DNA of 64,000 bases from NCBI RefSeq assembly GCF_016653405.1, contig NZ_NHSN01000019.1:1-64000 (forward strand). Reading direction: 5' to 3'. Numbering within the stretch: the stretch's first letter is position 1; each line of letters opens with the position of its first letter. Both the position numbers and the translations under genes were made by a program. Of this stretch, positions 16,209-25,874 are shown piece by piece. The stretch comes from Halorhodospira halophila (lineage in GTDB: Bacteria; Pseudomonadota; Gammaproteobacteria; Nitrococcales; Halorhodospiraceae). A model generated the notes under the pieces. That model worked only from the letters and a program-made list of their open reading frames with translations, was not told where the DNA came from and made no database searches.

Positions 16209-17990
16209 TCACCAGTCGCCGTCGCCGATCGCCTCGAGCTCGTCGCTGCCACCCCGAATCGCCGGGGTGTAGCCGTGGAGCCGTGGCAGGATGTGACGCA
16301 TATAGAAACGCGCGGTATGCACCTTGCCGGTATAGAAGCCGGTGTCACCGCTTCCCTCCCGGATACGGGCCTGCGCAACCACGGCCGCCCGCGCCATCAG
16401 CCAGCCGCCCAGCACCAGACCGGCCTGCATCAGGTAGGGGGTGGCCGCAGTCAGGGGCACCAACGGATCGTCTTGTCCGTCCCGCAGCAACCGCGCCGTG
16501 CTCTCGCGTAGCGTGGCCAGCGCATCGTCCAGCGGGCCGGCCAAGGCCTCGAGCTCGGTATCACGGCGCAGCGCCTCGACGATCTCATCCGCCTCGCGGA
16601 GCACCGACTCCAGGGTCTCGCCGCCGTCCTTGAGCACTTTGCGCAGGGTGAAATCCTGGGCCTGGATCCCATTGGTGCCCTCGTAGATCGCCGCCACCCG
16701 CACGTCCCGGAGCAACTGCGGGGCCTCGACCTCCTCCACATAGCCCATGCCACCGTGGACCTGGATACCGAGGGAGGTGATCTCCACGGCTTGCTCGCTG
16801 GCCACGGCCTTGACCACAGGAGTGAACAGATCCACCCGGCGCTGAGCGCTCTGACGCCTCGTTTCGTCCGCCCCGTGACCGGCGACATCCATCTCCGCCG
16901 CGGTCAGCAGGGCCAAAGCACGCATGGCCTCGGTCTGCGCCCGCATGGCCATGAGGCTGCGCCGCACATCCGGGTGGTGGAGGATGGGCACCGACGCCTT
17001 GCCCCCGGGCCGGCGCCCCTGGATCCGCTCCCGGGCAAACGCCAGCGCCTGCTGGTAGGCGCGCTCCGAGACCCCGACGCTCTGCACCCCGACCTTGTGG
17101 CGGGCCTCGTTCATCATCGTAAACATGTGGTTGAGGCCGCGACACGGCTCGCCGACTAGGTAGCCGACGGCCCCCTCGCCGTCCCCGTAGCTGATGGTGC
17201 AGGTCGGCGAGCCGTGGATGCCGAGCTTGTGCTCCAGCGCCGTGCAGTGCACATCGTTGCGCGCCCCGAGCGAGCCGTCGGCCTCCACCCGGTACTTGGG
17301 CACCAGGAACAGCGAGATCCCCCGATGGCCCTCGGGCGCGTCCGGCGTACGGGCCAGCACCAGGTGGATGATGTTCTCGGCGGCTTCGTGCTCCCCCCAG
17401 GTGATGTAGATCTTCTGACCGTAGAGGCGGTAGGCCTCCCCGTCCGGCACGGCACGGCACTGGACCTGCCCCAGGTCGGACCCGGCCCGGGGCTCGCTGA
17501 GATCCATGGTGCCGCTCCACTCACCACTGACCAGCTTGTCGAGGTAAAGCCCGCGCAGGGTCTCGTCGCCATGGCGGTGGAGCAACTCGGTCGCCCCCGC
17601 CGAGAGCATCGGCGCCAGGGCCAAGGCCATATTGGCGCCATGCCACATCTCCTGGGTCGCCGTGGCCACCAGCTCCGGCAGCCCCTGACCCCCGTGGTCT
17701 GGATGAGCGTTGATACCGTTCCAGCCGCCCTCTACGAAGGCCTGGTAGGCCTCGGTGAAGCCCTCGGGCAGCTGCACGCTCCCCCCATCCATCCGGCACC
17801 CCTGACGGTCGCCGACACGGTTCAGCGGGGCCCACACCTCGCTGGCCAGCCGATCGGCCTCCTCGAGGACCGCCTCGAGCAGATCCGGGGTCACCTCCTC
17901 CAGATCCTCCAGGCCGGACAGGCGCTCCAGGCCGATCAGTTCCTCGATGACAAAGCGCAGATCGCGCGTCGGTGCACGGTAGATGCTCAT
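16209..17990 (-). CDS. Acyl-CoA dehydrogenase (long form, DmdC-like)
   Basis: 593 residues, longer than the 380-residue core family, with the extra C-terminal domain found in DmdC-type and related long acyl-CoA dehydrogenases. It oxidises an acyl-CoA at alpha-beta and hands electrons to ETF. Visible hallmarks are GTMDLSEPRAGSDLG (FAD and substrate binding), YITWGEH, and QVHGGMGYVEE followed by RDVRVAAIYEGTNGIQ, the region that normally carries the catalytic glutamate. The start overlaps the etfA stop by 4 nt. The substrate could be a fatty acyl-CoA or a short acid such as 3-methylmercaptopropionyl-CoA. Confidence 0.92.
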   Translation of the reverse strand: MSIYRAPTRDLRFVIEELIGLERLSGLEDLEEVTPDLLEAVLEEADRLASEVWAPLNRVGDRQGCRMDGGSVQLPEGFTEAYQAFVEGGWNGINAHPDHGGQGLPELVATATQEMWHGANMALALAPMLSAGATELLHRHGDETLRGLYLDKLVSGEWSGTMDLSEPRAGSDLGQVQCRAVPDGEAYRLYGQKIYITWGEHEAAENIIHLVLARTPDAPEGHRGISLFLVPKYRVEADGSLGARNDVHCTALEHKLGIHGSPTCTISYGDGEGAVGYLVGEPCRGLNHMFTMMNEARHKVGVQSVGVSERAYQQALAFARERIQGRRPGGKASVPILHHPDVRRSLMAMRAQTEAMRALALLTAAEMDVAGHGADETRRQSAQRRVDLFTPVVKAVASEQAVEITSLGIQVHGGMGYVEEVEAPQLLRDVRVAAIYEGTNGIQAQDFTLRKVLKDGGETLESVLREADEIVEALRRDTELEALAGPLDDALATLRESTARLLRDGQDDPLVPLTAATPYLMQAGLVLGGWLMARAAVVAQARIREGSGDTGFYTGKVHTARFYMRHILPRLHGYTPAIRGGSDELEAIGDGDW

Positions 17991-18925
17991 GACTGCTCCA
18001 GCGCCTCGCGCAGCGCGGGTAACGCTTCCCGCAGATCGGCGACCAGCCCGTAGTCGGCCACCTCGAAGATGGGGGCCTCCGGGTCGTGATTGATCGCCAC
18101 GATCACACCGCTATCCTTCATCCCGGAGACGTGGTAGATCGCCCCGGAGATCCCAGCGGCGATGTACAGCTGCGGCGCCACCACCTTGGCGGTCAACCCG
18201 ACCTGCGCCTCATTGGGCAGCAGGCCGGCCTCCACAGCCCCCCGTGAGGCCCCGATGGCGGCACCGAGCTGATCGGCCAGTGCCTCCAGCGCCTCGATGC
18301 CGACATCGGCCACGCCACGGCCGCCGGCCACCACCACGCGAGCGGAGGTTAGCTCGGGACGATCCGAGGCCGAGCCGTGTTCCTCGAGCAGGCGCGTCGG
18401 TCCTGGCTCCGTGGGCGCTTCGAGACGCTCTACGGCCGGCGGATCACCGGCCTCCGGCCGATCGAACCGGGTGGCCCGCACCGTGAGCACACGGACCGGC
18501 TCCCGGCAGCGCATCCGCGCCAGCACACTGCCCCCGTGGATCGGCCGGACGAACGTCTCGGCGTCCTCGATAGCGACGACGTCCGAAAGCATCTGCACAT
18601 CCAGCGCCGCCGCCACACGGGGCAACAGGTCCCGGGACTGGGTACTGGTAGCCGCCACCAGCGCCTGGTAGCCCTCGTCACGCACCAGGTTCGCGAGCTG
18701 CCCCGAAACCGGCTCGGCGAGCTGATCGGCACAGGCCGCCCCGAGGCACAGCCAGACCCGGCCGACCCCCTGGATAGCCAGCGAGTCGGCGACCCCGGCC
18801 GCATCCTCGCCGCCGGTCACCACCACATCCACCGGCGCCCCCAGGTTGGCAGCGGCAGTGATCGCCCGCCGTGTCGCCTCGGTGACACCGGCACCGTCGT
18901 GCTCCGCAAAGACCAGCACACTCAT
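17987..18925 (-). CDS. etfA: Electron transfer flavoprotein alpha subunit
   Basis: 312 residues. It binds the FAD of the heterodimeric ETF that shuttles electrons from dehydrogenases to ETF-QO. The N-terminal domain begins [11 protein letters not shown]. The conserved FAD-binding C-terminal part reads [19 protein letters not shown] followed by [19 protein letters not shown], the typical signature of the alpha subunit. One base separates its start from the etfB stop, and it overlaps the acyl-CoA dehydrogenase by 4 nt, so translation is coupled. Confidence 0.96.
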   Translation of the reverse strand: MSVLVFAEHDGAGVTEATRRAITAAANLGAPVDVVVTGGEDAAGVADSLAIQGVGRVWLCLGAACADQLAEPVSGQLANLVRDEGYQALVAATSTQSRDLLPRVAAALDVQMLSDVVAIEDAETFVRPIHGGSVLARMRCREPVRVLTVRATRFDRPEAGDPPAVERLEAPTEPGPTRLLEEHGSASDRPELTSARVVVAGGRGVADVGIEALEALADQLGAAIGASRGAVEAGLLPNEAQVGLTAKVVAPQLYIAAGISGAIYHVSGMKDSGVIVAINHDPEAPIFEVADYGLVADLREALPALREALEQS

Positions 18926-18926
18926 C

Positions 18927-19676
18927 TCAGATCACCTGTGCGTCGTTCTTGAGGCGGTCGACCAGCTCGGCCACACTCGCCACGCGCTCACCCGCTGCCC
19001 GCGGCGGCGGCTCCTCGACCCCGAGCAACTCCAAGCGCGAGGCCCCGTCCACTCCCAGGTCGTCGAGCGATATCCGGTCAATCGGCTTCTTCTTGGCCTT
19101 CATGATGTTCGGCAGCTTGATGTAGCGCGGCTGATTGAGATCCAGCTCGGTGGTCACCACCGCCGGCAGCCGCACCGCGACGGTGCGCCGCCCGCCGTCG
19201 ACTTCGCGGGTCACCTGCAACTCCTCACCCTCGGGGTGGATGGCGCAAGCGAAGGTGGCCTGCCCCCAGCCCAGGTGCTGCGCCAGCATCTGCCCCACCT
19301 GGTTGCTGTCGTCGTCGATGGCCTGCTTGCCCATGAGCACCAGGTCGGGCTGCTCACGCTCGACCAGCGCCGCCAGCGCCCGGCTGACCGCCAGGGGCTC
19401 CAAGGGGTTGTCGCTCTCCACCCGCAGCGCGCGGTCGACGCCGAAGGCCAGGGCAGTGCGCAACACCTCCTCGCTGCCCGCATCCCCCAGCGTGACCGCC
19501 AGCACCTCGCTGGCCGCACCCGCTTCCCGGAACCGGACCGCCTGCTCGACCGCCGTCTCGTCGAACGGATTCATAGCCATCTTGGCGTTGGCCGTGTCCA
19601 CGCCGGAGCCGTCTGGGCGCACACGCACCCGGACGGTGGAATCGATCACCCGCTTGGCTGTGACCAGGATCTTCAT
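18927..19676 (-). CDS. etfB: Electron transfer flavoprotein beta subunit
   Basis: 249 residues. It binds AMP and partners with EtfA. The start chosen is the ATG at 19676, giving MKILVTAKRVID, the classic EtfB N terminus, with GAGGGG upstream; 29 further in-frame codons upstream are not family-like. Recognisable parts are NPFDETAVEQAVR, LVLMGKQAIDDDSNQVGQM (the signature region) and PNIMKAKKKPID. First gene of the four-gene minus-strand operon, so the promoter should lie in the 154-bp divergent gap to its right. Confidence 0.96.
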   Translation of the reverse strand: MKILVTAKRVIDSTVRVRVRPDGSGVDTANAKMAMNPFDETAVEQAVRFREAGAASEVLAVTLGDAGSEEVLRTALAFGVDRALRVESDNPLEPLAVSRALAALVEREQPDLVLMGKQAIDDDSNQVGQMLAQHLGWGQATFACAIHPEGEELQVTREVDGGRRTVAVRLPAVVTTELDLNQPRYIKLPNIMKAKKKPIDRISLDDLGVDGASRLELLGVEEPPPRAAGERVASVAELVDRLKNDAQVI

Positions 19677-19830
19677 GCCTACCCCTCTATTGGCGTCGCG
19701 CGCACCCGCGCGCCGCGGTGCAACATCCCGACTGACTGTGCGCACTCCTGATCCCGGCGTCAACTCGCACCCTCATCCCCACCCTCCACCTGCCGACAAC
19801 AGGGACAGGCAAACCGACACGACGCAGCCC

Positions 19831-20637
19831 ATGCTTGCTATCAAGCCCGCCCGGTTACGCCACCGCCTCGGTGTTACAGCCGCCGTACTGGTCGGCTTCG
19901 GCTCCACCATCGCCGCCGCCGGTGAACTGCCCGAGAGCGGGAGCGCGCGCTACTGGATCCAGGACGGGGGGCAGTGGCGCGGCTACGAAACCCTGACCTG
20001 GGACTTCGAAGCGGACGACACCTTCCGCCTGGAGCGCATCCGCGAACACCGCCAGCGCCCGGCCCAGGCCGACCACCCGGGGGATCGGCGCATCCGCCGC
20101 ACCCGGGAGATCAGCGAGGGCACCCTCGAGGGCGATGTCGCCCGCCCAGAGACCTACGAGGTCCGCACCGCGACCGTCTTCCAGACCGACGAGGCGTATG
20201 ACCCCGAGACCGCCTTCGAGGACGCGGAAGAGGAAGTCACCCTGGCGGCGCGCTTCACCGATGACGAGGCCGCTGTCGAGGCGGACGAGATCGCCGTGCC
20301 CCCGGATGCACTCGACCCGCTGACCCACCGCTGGCAGGTCATGGAAGAGGCCCTGGAGGGGACGCGCCATACGCAGATCAGCCACCAGGTGGTCGATGAG
20401 CAGGGTGAGGTGGAAGAGGTCGTTTTCCGGGTGGAGGGCCGGCAGACCGTGCGCGCACACCCGGGCACCTTTCGCACGGTGCGTCTCACCCGCCAGCAGC
20501 CGGGCCAGCAACGGGCGGTGCGCTGGTACATGGCGGAGGGCTGGGCCGGCCTGCCCGTGCGCACCGTCGACCGTCGCAGCGAGCACCACGCCCAGCGCAC
20601 CCGGCTCGAACGCATCGAGGCGGCCGACGACGGCTGA
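19831..20637 (+). CDS. Exported DUF3108-like protein
   Basis: 268 residues from the ATG at 19831. A signal peptide is visible (basic start, hydrophobic LGVTAAVLVGFGSTIAAA, cleavage near AAA-GELPE). The rest is acidic and beta-rich, with EVEEVVFRVEGRQTVRAHPGTFRTVRL and a C-terminal WYMAEGWAGLPVRTVDRRS, which resembles DUF3108 proteins of proteobacterial periplasm. No function is established for the family. It is divergent from etfB, and there is no strong ribosome binding site, so the start is somewhat uncertain. Confidence 0.75.
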   Translation: MLAIKPARLRHRLGVTAAVLVGFGSTIAAAGELPESGSARYWIQDGGQWRGYETLTWDFEADDTFRLERIREHRQRPAQADHPGDRRIRRTREISEGTLEGDVARPETYEVRTATVFQTDEAYDPETAFEDAEEEVTLAARFTDDEAAVEADEIAVPPDALDPLTHRWQVMEEALEGTRHTQISHQVVDEQGEVEEVVFRVEGRQTVRAHPGTFRTVRLTRQQPGQQRAVRWYMAEGWAGLPVRTVDRRSEHHAQRTRLERIEAADDG

Positions 20638-20715
20638 CCGCTGCAACACAGCGATTCTCGGCTACGCTCCCTCCTAGGGAACCGTGCAATGGGGCACGTC
20701 CGTTTGAGGGTCGCC

Positions 20716-22017
20716 ATGGACGATCGCAAGCAGATCTTCGTCGTCGGGCTCGACGACTTCCATCTCCAGCACCTGAACAGCGTACGAGGCAGTGCGAACT
20801 ACGCCTTCCACCCGCTGGCCGACTACAGCGCCATCGTCCTCCCCAAGCGCTACGACATCCCCGCCATCCTGGATCAGGCCCGCCGCACTCTGGACCAGGC
20901 ACCGCGGGTGGACGCGATCATCGGCCACTGGGACTTTCCGACGACCTCCATCCTGCCGGTCCTGAGGCGTGAATACGGCCTGCCCACCCCGTCGCTGGAA
21001 AGCGTGCTGCTCTGCGAGCACAAATACTGGAACCGGCTGGCCTGCGAGGCGGCGGTGCCGGAGTGCACCCCGCCGTTCCAGGCCATCGATCCGTACGCCG
21101 ACGACCCCTTGGCCACGCTCAAGCTGCCCTACCCGTTCTGGCTGAAACCGGCGGTGGCCTTCTCGTCCCTGCTCGGCTTCCGGGTGGAGAGCGACACCCA
21201 GTTCCGGGCGGCCATCGATGCCATCGCCCGGGGCATCCCGGTCTTCGCCGAACCGTTCCAGGCGTTCACCGAACGCGTTGAGCACCCGGAGCGGCTGCCG
21301 GGGTCCGGCAGCGGCGCGACGGCCCTGGCCGAGGGCATTATCCAGGGCCGGCTCTGCACCCTGGAAGGGTACGTCTTCAACGGCGAGGTCGTCGTCTACG
21401 CCATCCTGGACTCCCTGCGCGGAGCCAACCAGGTCAGCTTCGTTAGCTACCAGTACCCCTCCAGCCTCCCGATCCCCGTCCAGGAGCGGATGAAGGACTA
21501 CGCCCGACGACTGCTGAAGCACATCGGGCTAGACCAGACGCCGTTCAACATGGAGTTCTTCTGGGACGAGGACGTGGACAAGATCTGGCTGCTCGAGGTC
21601 AATCCACGGATCTCCAAGTCCCACTGCCCGATCTTCGAGATCGCCACCGGCGCCTCCCACCATGAGGTCGCCATCGACATCAGCCTGGGCCGGCGCCCGC
21701 GTTTTCCGCGGCCAGAGGGCCGCTTCCCCATGGCGGCCAAGTTCATGCCCCGCGTCTACGGGGACGCCCGCGTGCTGCGGGTCCCCGATGCCGAGCAGAT
21801 CCACGCCCTGCAACGCACCCACCCGGAGTTGTCCATCCACATCCAGGTCGCCGAGGGGACGCAGCTCTCCGAGCTGCGCGGGCAGGACAGCTACAGCTAC
21901 GAGATCGCCGAGCTGTTCATCGGTGGCGAGGACGAACAGCACCTCCACGACAAGTTCCGGTCCATCATGGAGCAGCTCGATTTTCGCTTCTCGGAGCCTT
22001 TAGAAACCAACTACTGA
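20716..22017 (+). CDS. ATP-grasp domain ligase (CarB/biotin-carboxylase-like fold)
   Basis: 433 residues from the ATG at 20716 (GAGGG upstream). After an N-terminal alpha/beta domain the ATP-grasp core shows YPFWLKPAVAFSSLLGFRV (ATP-binding lysine), a flexible loop with GSGSGAT, EGYVFNGEVVVYAILDS, and the metal-binding FNMEFFWDEDVDKIWLLEVNPRIS. This E...NPR pattern is diagnostic of ATP-grasp. Automatic tools often call such proteins biotin carboxylase, but there are no partner domains here. It is the first gene of a cluster with a GNAT, an M20 hydrolase and a CocE hydrolase, which suggests amide or peptide-bond chemistry. Its stop overlaps the convergent GNAT stop by 7 bp. Confidence 0.85.
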   Translation: MDDRKQIFVVGLDDFHLQHLNSVRGSANYAFHPLADYSAIVLPKRYDIPAILDQARRTLDQAPRVDAIIGHWDFPTTSILPVLRREYGLPTPSLESVLLCEHKYWNRLACEAAVPECTPPFQAIDPYADDPLATLKLPYPFWLKPAVAFSSLLGFRVESDTQFRAAIDAIARGIPVFAEPFQAFTERVEHPERLPGSGSGATALAEGIIQGRLCTLEGYVFNGEVVVYAILDSLRGANQVSFVSYQYPSSLPIPVQERMKDYARRLLKHIGLDQTPFNMEFFWDEDVDKIWLLEVNPRISKSHCPIFEIATGASHHEVAIDISLGRRPRFPRPEGRFPMAAKFMPRVYGDARVLRVPDAEQIHALQRTHPELSIHIQVAEGTQLSELRGQDSYSYEIAELFIGGEDEQHLHDKFRSIMEQLDFRFSEPLETNY

Positions 22018-22478
22018 CGGGCCGCCGGGCGCTCCAGGATCAGGATGCGCGAGCCGGGAGCCGGCAAGCCTCGTGGGTCATCGACGAACCCCAGGTCGCG
22101 GTACAGGCGCAGCGCCCGGCGATTGCTGCGTAGCACACTGAGCCACAGGCGCTGCGCCCCCAGCTCGGCGAAGACGTGCGTAATCAAGGCCCGCACCGCC
22201 CGGCGGCCGTAACCGCGGCCCTTGCCAGCAATGGCAATCCGGCGCAGCATCACTACGCCGTCGGGGTGATCCACGTCTTGCAGGATGGCATACCCAACCG
22301 CCCGCCGCGGCCGCCCGGCCTCCAGGATCCAGTGCGCGCAGCCCGGGGCGTGGATGCAGGCCTGGTGCTCGGCCACGGTCCACTGCTCGACGAATGCGGC
22401 GTTCTCCGTGGCGCCCTCCACGGCGCGCACGAAAGCAAGATCGTCGGGTGAAGTCGGTCTCAGGTGCATATACTCCAT
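22011..22478 (-). CDS. GNAT family N-acetyltransferase
   Basis: 155 residues from the ATG at 22478 (another ATG three codons later). The acetyl-CoA binding motif A is clear: VVMLRRIAIAGKGRGYGRRAVRAL, with the R-G-K-G-R-G-Y-G pyrophosphate loop. The C-terminal motif B reads LWLSVLRSNRRALRLYRDLGFVDD. The start lies only 27 bp from the start of the divergent M20 gene, and the gene sits in a cluster of ATP-grasp and amidohydrolase genes. Acetylation of an amino group later removed by the M20 enzyme is a possible link. The substrate is unknown. Confidence 0.88.
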   Translation of the reverse strand: MEYMHLRPTSPDDLAFVRAVEGATENAAFVEQWTVAEHQACIHAPGCAHWILEAGRPRRAVGYAILQDVDHPDGVVMLRRIAIAGKGRGYGRRAVRALITHVFAELGAQRLWLSVLRSNRRALRLYRDLGFVDDPRGLPAPGSRILILERPAARQ

Positions 22479-22505
22479 GGTAGCCCCCGAAACCGCGGAG
22501 CACGC

Positions 22506-23834
22506 ATGGTCCGCCGTACCGCCTACCTCGACGAAGCGCGCATCCACGAGCGACTGGTCTCCCTGATCCGCATCCCCTCGATCACTGGCGAGGAGGATGG
22601 GGCGGTCGCTCGCATCGCCAACTGGCTGCAACAGTACGACGCTGAGATCGACTACTGGAACGATGGCATCGCCTCACTGCAGCGCGATCCCCGCTACCCA
22701 GGCCACGAGGTCGAGCGGGCCTGGGCGCCGGTGGTGGTAGGCGTGGTCCGGGGCGATCAGCCCGGTCCCAGCGTGCTGCTCACCGGGCATGTGGATGTGG
22801 TACCGCCAGGCGACTACGGCCTTTGGCAGGACGAGCCCTTCTCCGGGGTCACCCGGGGCGACCGGGTCTTCGGCTGCGGCGCGTCGGATATGAAAGCCGG
22901 CCTCGTGGCCGCACTGGCCGCCTTCGAGGCCTTCGCCGAAGGGGGGCGCAACTTCCCGGGGCGGGTGATCTTCGCCGCGGTCCCGGCTGAAGAGGACAGC
23001 GGGCTCGGCACGTTGGCGGCCATCCGCGGCAATTGGCGCGCCGATGCCTGCATTATCCCCGAACCGACGGTGCAGCACGGCATCCCGGAGTTGGTCATCG
23101 CCCACGCCGGGGCCATGTCCCTGCGCATCCGCGTACCCGGCAAATCGGCCCACGCCAGCAAGCGCCTGCAGGGCGAGAGCGCCCTGGATCACTTCATCAC
23201 CCTTTACCAGGCCATGCGGGCCGACGAGCAGGCCCTGAACGCCGCCGAGCAGCACCCGCTGATGACCGTCCACCCGCTGCCCTACGCCACCAGTGTCGGG
23301 GTCATCCGCGGCGGGCTTTGGTCGTCCTCGGTGATGGACTCGCTGGAGGCCCAGGTCCGCGTCGGGGTCCCCCTGGGCATGACCATCGACGAGGCCGAGG
23401 CCCGGTTTCGCCACGCCATCGCCGAGGCGATCCACGACGACCCCTGGCTATCCCGCAACCCGCCGGAGATTCGGCGTCTGGCCTCGGGCTTCGGCTCGGC
23501 CGAGACCGACGCCGACCACCCGCTGGTGCGCACCCTGGCCGAGTGCGCCGAGGAAGAGTTCCGCCAGGAGCCGCGCATCGCCGCAGCCCCCTACGGCTGC
23601 GACATGTCCGGCTGGGTTCGCCTGGCCGGGGTGCCGACCGTCATCTACGGCCCCGGGGACATCGACCAGGCCCACGCACCCAATGAATCCGTCTCCCTCG
23701 AGACCACCTGCCGGGTGGCGCGAACCCTGGTGCGCACCACCGAACGGTTGCTTGAGGCAGGCCTGGATGGCCTGCGTCCGGCAGCGGGGCGGATGGAACC
23801 GGCTTTCGCCGGGCACAACCGGGGCCACGACTGA
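22506..23834 (+). CDS. M20 family metallo-amidohydrolase (ArgE/DapE/acetylornithine deacetylase type)
   Basis: 442 residues from the ATG at 22506, GGAG seven bases upstream. The zinc-site residues are in place: GHVDVVPPGD (His95, Asp97), GASDMKAG (Asp128), and PAEEDSGLG (Glu162 catalytic, Glu163 ligand). A dimerisation domain follows, with the usual GKSAHASK. Such enzymes hydrolyse N-acyl amino acids or dipeptides. Three bases separate it from the CocE hydrolase gene, so the two are co-transcribed. Adjacent to a GNAT and ATP-grasp enzymes, it may remove a blocking group in a small biosynthetic pathway. Confidence 0.92.
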   Translation: MVRRTAYLDEARIHERLVSLIRIPSITGEEDGAVARIANWLQQYDAEIDYWNDGIASLQRDPRYPGHEVERAWAPVVVGVVRGDQPGPSVLLTGHVDVVPPGDYGLWQDEPFSGVTRGDRVFGCGASDMKAGLVAALAAFEAFAEGGRNFPGRVIFAAVPAEEDSGLGTLAAIRGNWRADACIIPEPTVQHGIPELVIAHAGAMSLRIRVPGKSAHASKRLQGESALDHFITLYQAMRADEQALNAAEQHPLMTVHPLPYATSVGVIRGGLWSSSVMDSLEAQVRVGVPLGMTIDEAEARFRHAIAEAIHDDPWLSRNPPEIRRLASGFGSAETDADHPLVRTLAECAEEEFRQEPRIAAAPYGCDMSGWVRLAGVPTVIYGPGDIDQAHAPNESVSLETTCRVARTLVRTTERLLEAGLDGLRPAAGRMEPAFAGHNRGHD

Positions 23835-23837
23835 ACC

Positions 23838-25874
23838 ATGCGCATCGTCGAGGCGTTCCCGCAGAACATCCGGGTCATCGAGAACCTGTGGATCCCGATG
23901 CGCGACGGGGTCCGCCTGGCGGCGCGGGTGTGGTTGCCCGAGGACGCGGAGCGCTCCCCGGTCCCCGCGGTGCTCGAGTACATGCCCTACCGCAAGCGCG
24001 ACTTCACCCGTCTGCGCGACGAGCCGTTGCACCACTACTTCGCCGGCCACGGCTACGCCTCCATCCGCCTGGATCTGCGCGGGACCGGCGACTCCGAGGG
24101 GGTGCTGCTCGACGAATACCTGGAGCAGGAACAGGACGATGCGGTGGACGCCATCGCCTGGATCCGCGAACAGGCGTGGTGCGACGGCAACGTCGGCATG
24201 ATGGGCCTCTCTTGGGGAGGGTTCAACGCCCTGCAGGTCGCCGCCCGGCGTCCACCCGGACTGCGCGCCATCCTCACCATGTGCTCCACCGACGACCGCT
24301 ACGCCGATGACGCCCACTACAAGGGCGGCTGCCTGCTCAATGAGAACCTGACCTGGGGCTCGAGTTTCTTCAGCCTGGCGGCCTGGCCACCGGACCCGGC
24401 CATCGCCGGCGCCAACTGGCGCGAACAGTGGCAGCAGCGACTCGACAGCCTGCGCCTGTTCCCGGCGGTCTGGCTCCAGCACCCCCATCGTGACGGCTAC
24501 TGGCGCCACGGCTCGGTCTGCGAGGACTACGCAGCCATCGAATGCGCCGTCTACGCCGTGGGCGGGTGGTCGGATGGCTATGTCAACGCCATCCCGCGGC
24601 TGATGGCCGGCCTGAGCGCGCCGCGCAAGGGGTTGATCGGCCCCTGGCCCCATGCCTTTCCCCACGCCGCGGTGCCCGGGCCGCGGATCGGCATGTTCCA
24701 GGAGGCCGTGCGCTGGTGGGACCACTGGCTCAAGGGCATCGAGACGGGGATCATGGACGAGCCCATGCTGCGGGTCTGGCTGGAGGAGTGGGTGCCGCCC
24801 TCGCCGTATCTGGAGTACCGACCGGGCCGCTGGGTGGCCGAGACCGAATGGCCCTCGCCGCGCATCCAGGCCCGCCGATGGCACCTGAACGTCGGCGCCC
24901 TGGGTGAGACGCCGGACGATCCCGAGGACGCGGTGCGCGTGCGCTCGCCGCAAACCACCGGGCTCAAGGGCGGCGAGTTCTACGGCTACGGGGCCGAGGG
25001 CGAGGGCCCCCTGGACCAGCGCGAGGATGACGGCAAGTCCCTGGTCTTCGACTCGGACCCGCTCCCCCGGCGGCTGGAGATCCTTGGTGCACCCCGGGTG
25101 GACCTGGTCTTGTCCGTGGACCGCCCGGTGGCGATGGCGGTGATTCGCCTCAATGACGTCGCCCCGGACGGCACCTCATCCCGGGTAAGCTACGGGGCGC
25201 TGAACCTCTGCCATCGCGACGGCCACGAGCAGCCGCGACCGCTCGAGCCCGGCGAGCGGTACCGGGTGCGGATCACCCTGAACGACATCGCCTACGCCTT
25301 CCCGGCCGGCCACACCCTGCGGCTCAGCATCTCCACCACCTATTGGCCCTTGATCTGGCCTTCGCCCGAGCCCGTGGCCCTGACGGTCCATACCGGGGCC
25401 AGCACCCTCGAGCTCCCGGAACGCCCGCCCAGCGCCCTGGATCGATCCCTGGCCCCCTTCGCACCGCCTGAGCGCGGCCCCGGCGCCGAACCCACGGCAC
25501 TCGAGTGGGTCGATCCGCACCGCACGGTAGCGCACGATCTGACCACCAACGAGACGATCTACAGCACCTTCGGCGACGCCGCCGATCTGGAGGGTGCTGC
25601 CCTGGCGCGGCTCGAGGAGATCGATCTCACCGTCGGCCACACCATCCGGCGCACCTTCCGCATCAACGAGACCGATCCCCTGTCGGCCCAGGCCCTGATC
25701 GACCTCGATGCCCGCCTACACCGCGAGGACTGGGACGTGCGGGTGACCTGCCAGACCCGCATGAATGCTACCGCCGAACACTTCCGGGTCAGCGCCGAGC
25801 TAGAGGTCTTCGAGAACGGGGCACGCATCTTCCACCGCGACTACGACGAGTGGATCCCGCGCCAGCTGCTCTAG
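23838..25874 (+). CDS. CocE/NonD family (S15-type) serine hydrolase
   Basis: 678 residues. The alpha/beta-hydrolase domain has PMRDGVRLAARVWLPE at the start, SIRLDLRGTGDSEG, and the nucleophile elbow GLSWGG (Ser125). A late histidine lies in GPWPHAFPH. The C-terminal jelly-roll domain expected of X-Pro dipeptidyl peptidase and cocaine-esterase type proteins is present (PAGHTLRLSISTTYWP). It would cleave an acyl or peptidyl bond. No signal peptide is seen, so it is probably cytoplasmic. It follows the M20 gene by 3 bp and overlaps the convergent ATP-grasp gene by 4 bp. Confidence 0.92.
   Translation: MRIVEAFPQNIRVIENLWIPMRDGVRLAARVWLPEDAERSPVPAVLEYMPYRKRDFTRLRDEPLHHYFAGHGYASIRLDLRGTGDSEGVLLDEYLEQEQDDAVDAIAWIREQAWCDGNVGMMGLSWGGFNALQVAARRPPGLRAILTMCSTDDRYADDAHYKGGCLLNENLTWGSSFFSLAAWPPDPAIAGANWREQWQQRLDSLRLFPAVWLQHPHRDGYWRHGSVCEDYAAIECAVYAVGGWSDGYVNAIPRLMAGLSAPRKGLIGPWPHAFPHAAVPGPRIGMFQEAVRWWDHWLKGIETGIMDEPMLRVWLEEWVPPSPYLEYRPGRWVAETEWPSPRIQARRWHLNVGALGETPDDPEDAVRVRSPQTTGLKGGEFYGYGAEGEGPLDQREDDGKSLVFDSDPLPRRLEILGAPRVDLVLSVDRPVAMAVIRLNDVAPDGTSSRVSYGALNLCHRDGHEQPRPLEPGERYRVRITLNDIAYAFPAGHTLRLSISTTYWPLIWPSPEPVALTVHTGASTLELPERPPSALDRSLAPFAPPERGPGAEPTALEWVDPHRTVAHDLTTNETIYSTFGDAADLEGAALARLEEIDLTVGHTIRRTFRINETDPLSAQALIDLDARLHREDWDVRVTCQTRMNATAEHFRVSAELEVFENGARIFHRDYDEWIPRQLL

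Noticed and set aside
23448-24953. 501-residue minus-strand open frame opposite the M20 and CocE genes
   Set aside because: Shadow of codon bias. The plus strand carries catalytic motifs of both enzymes.
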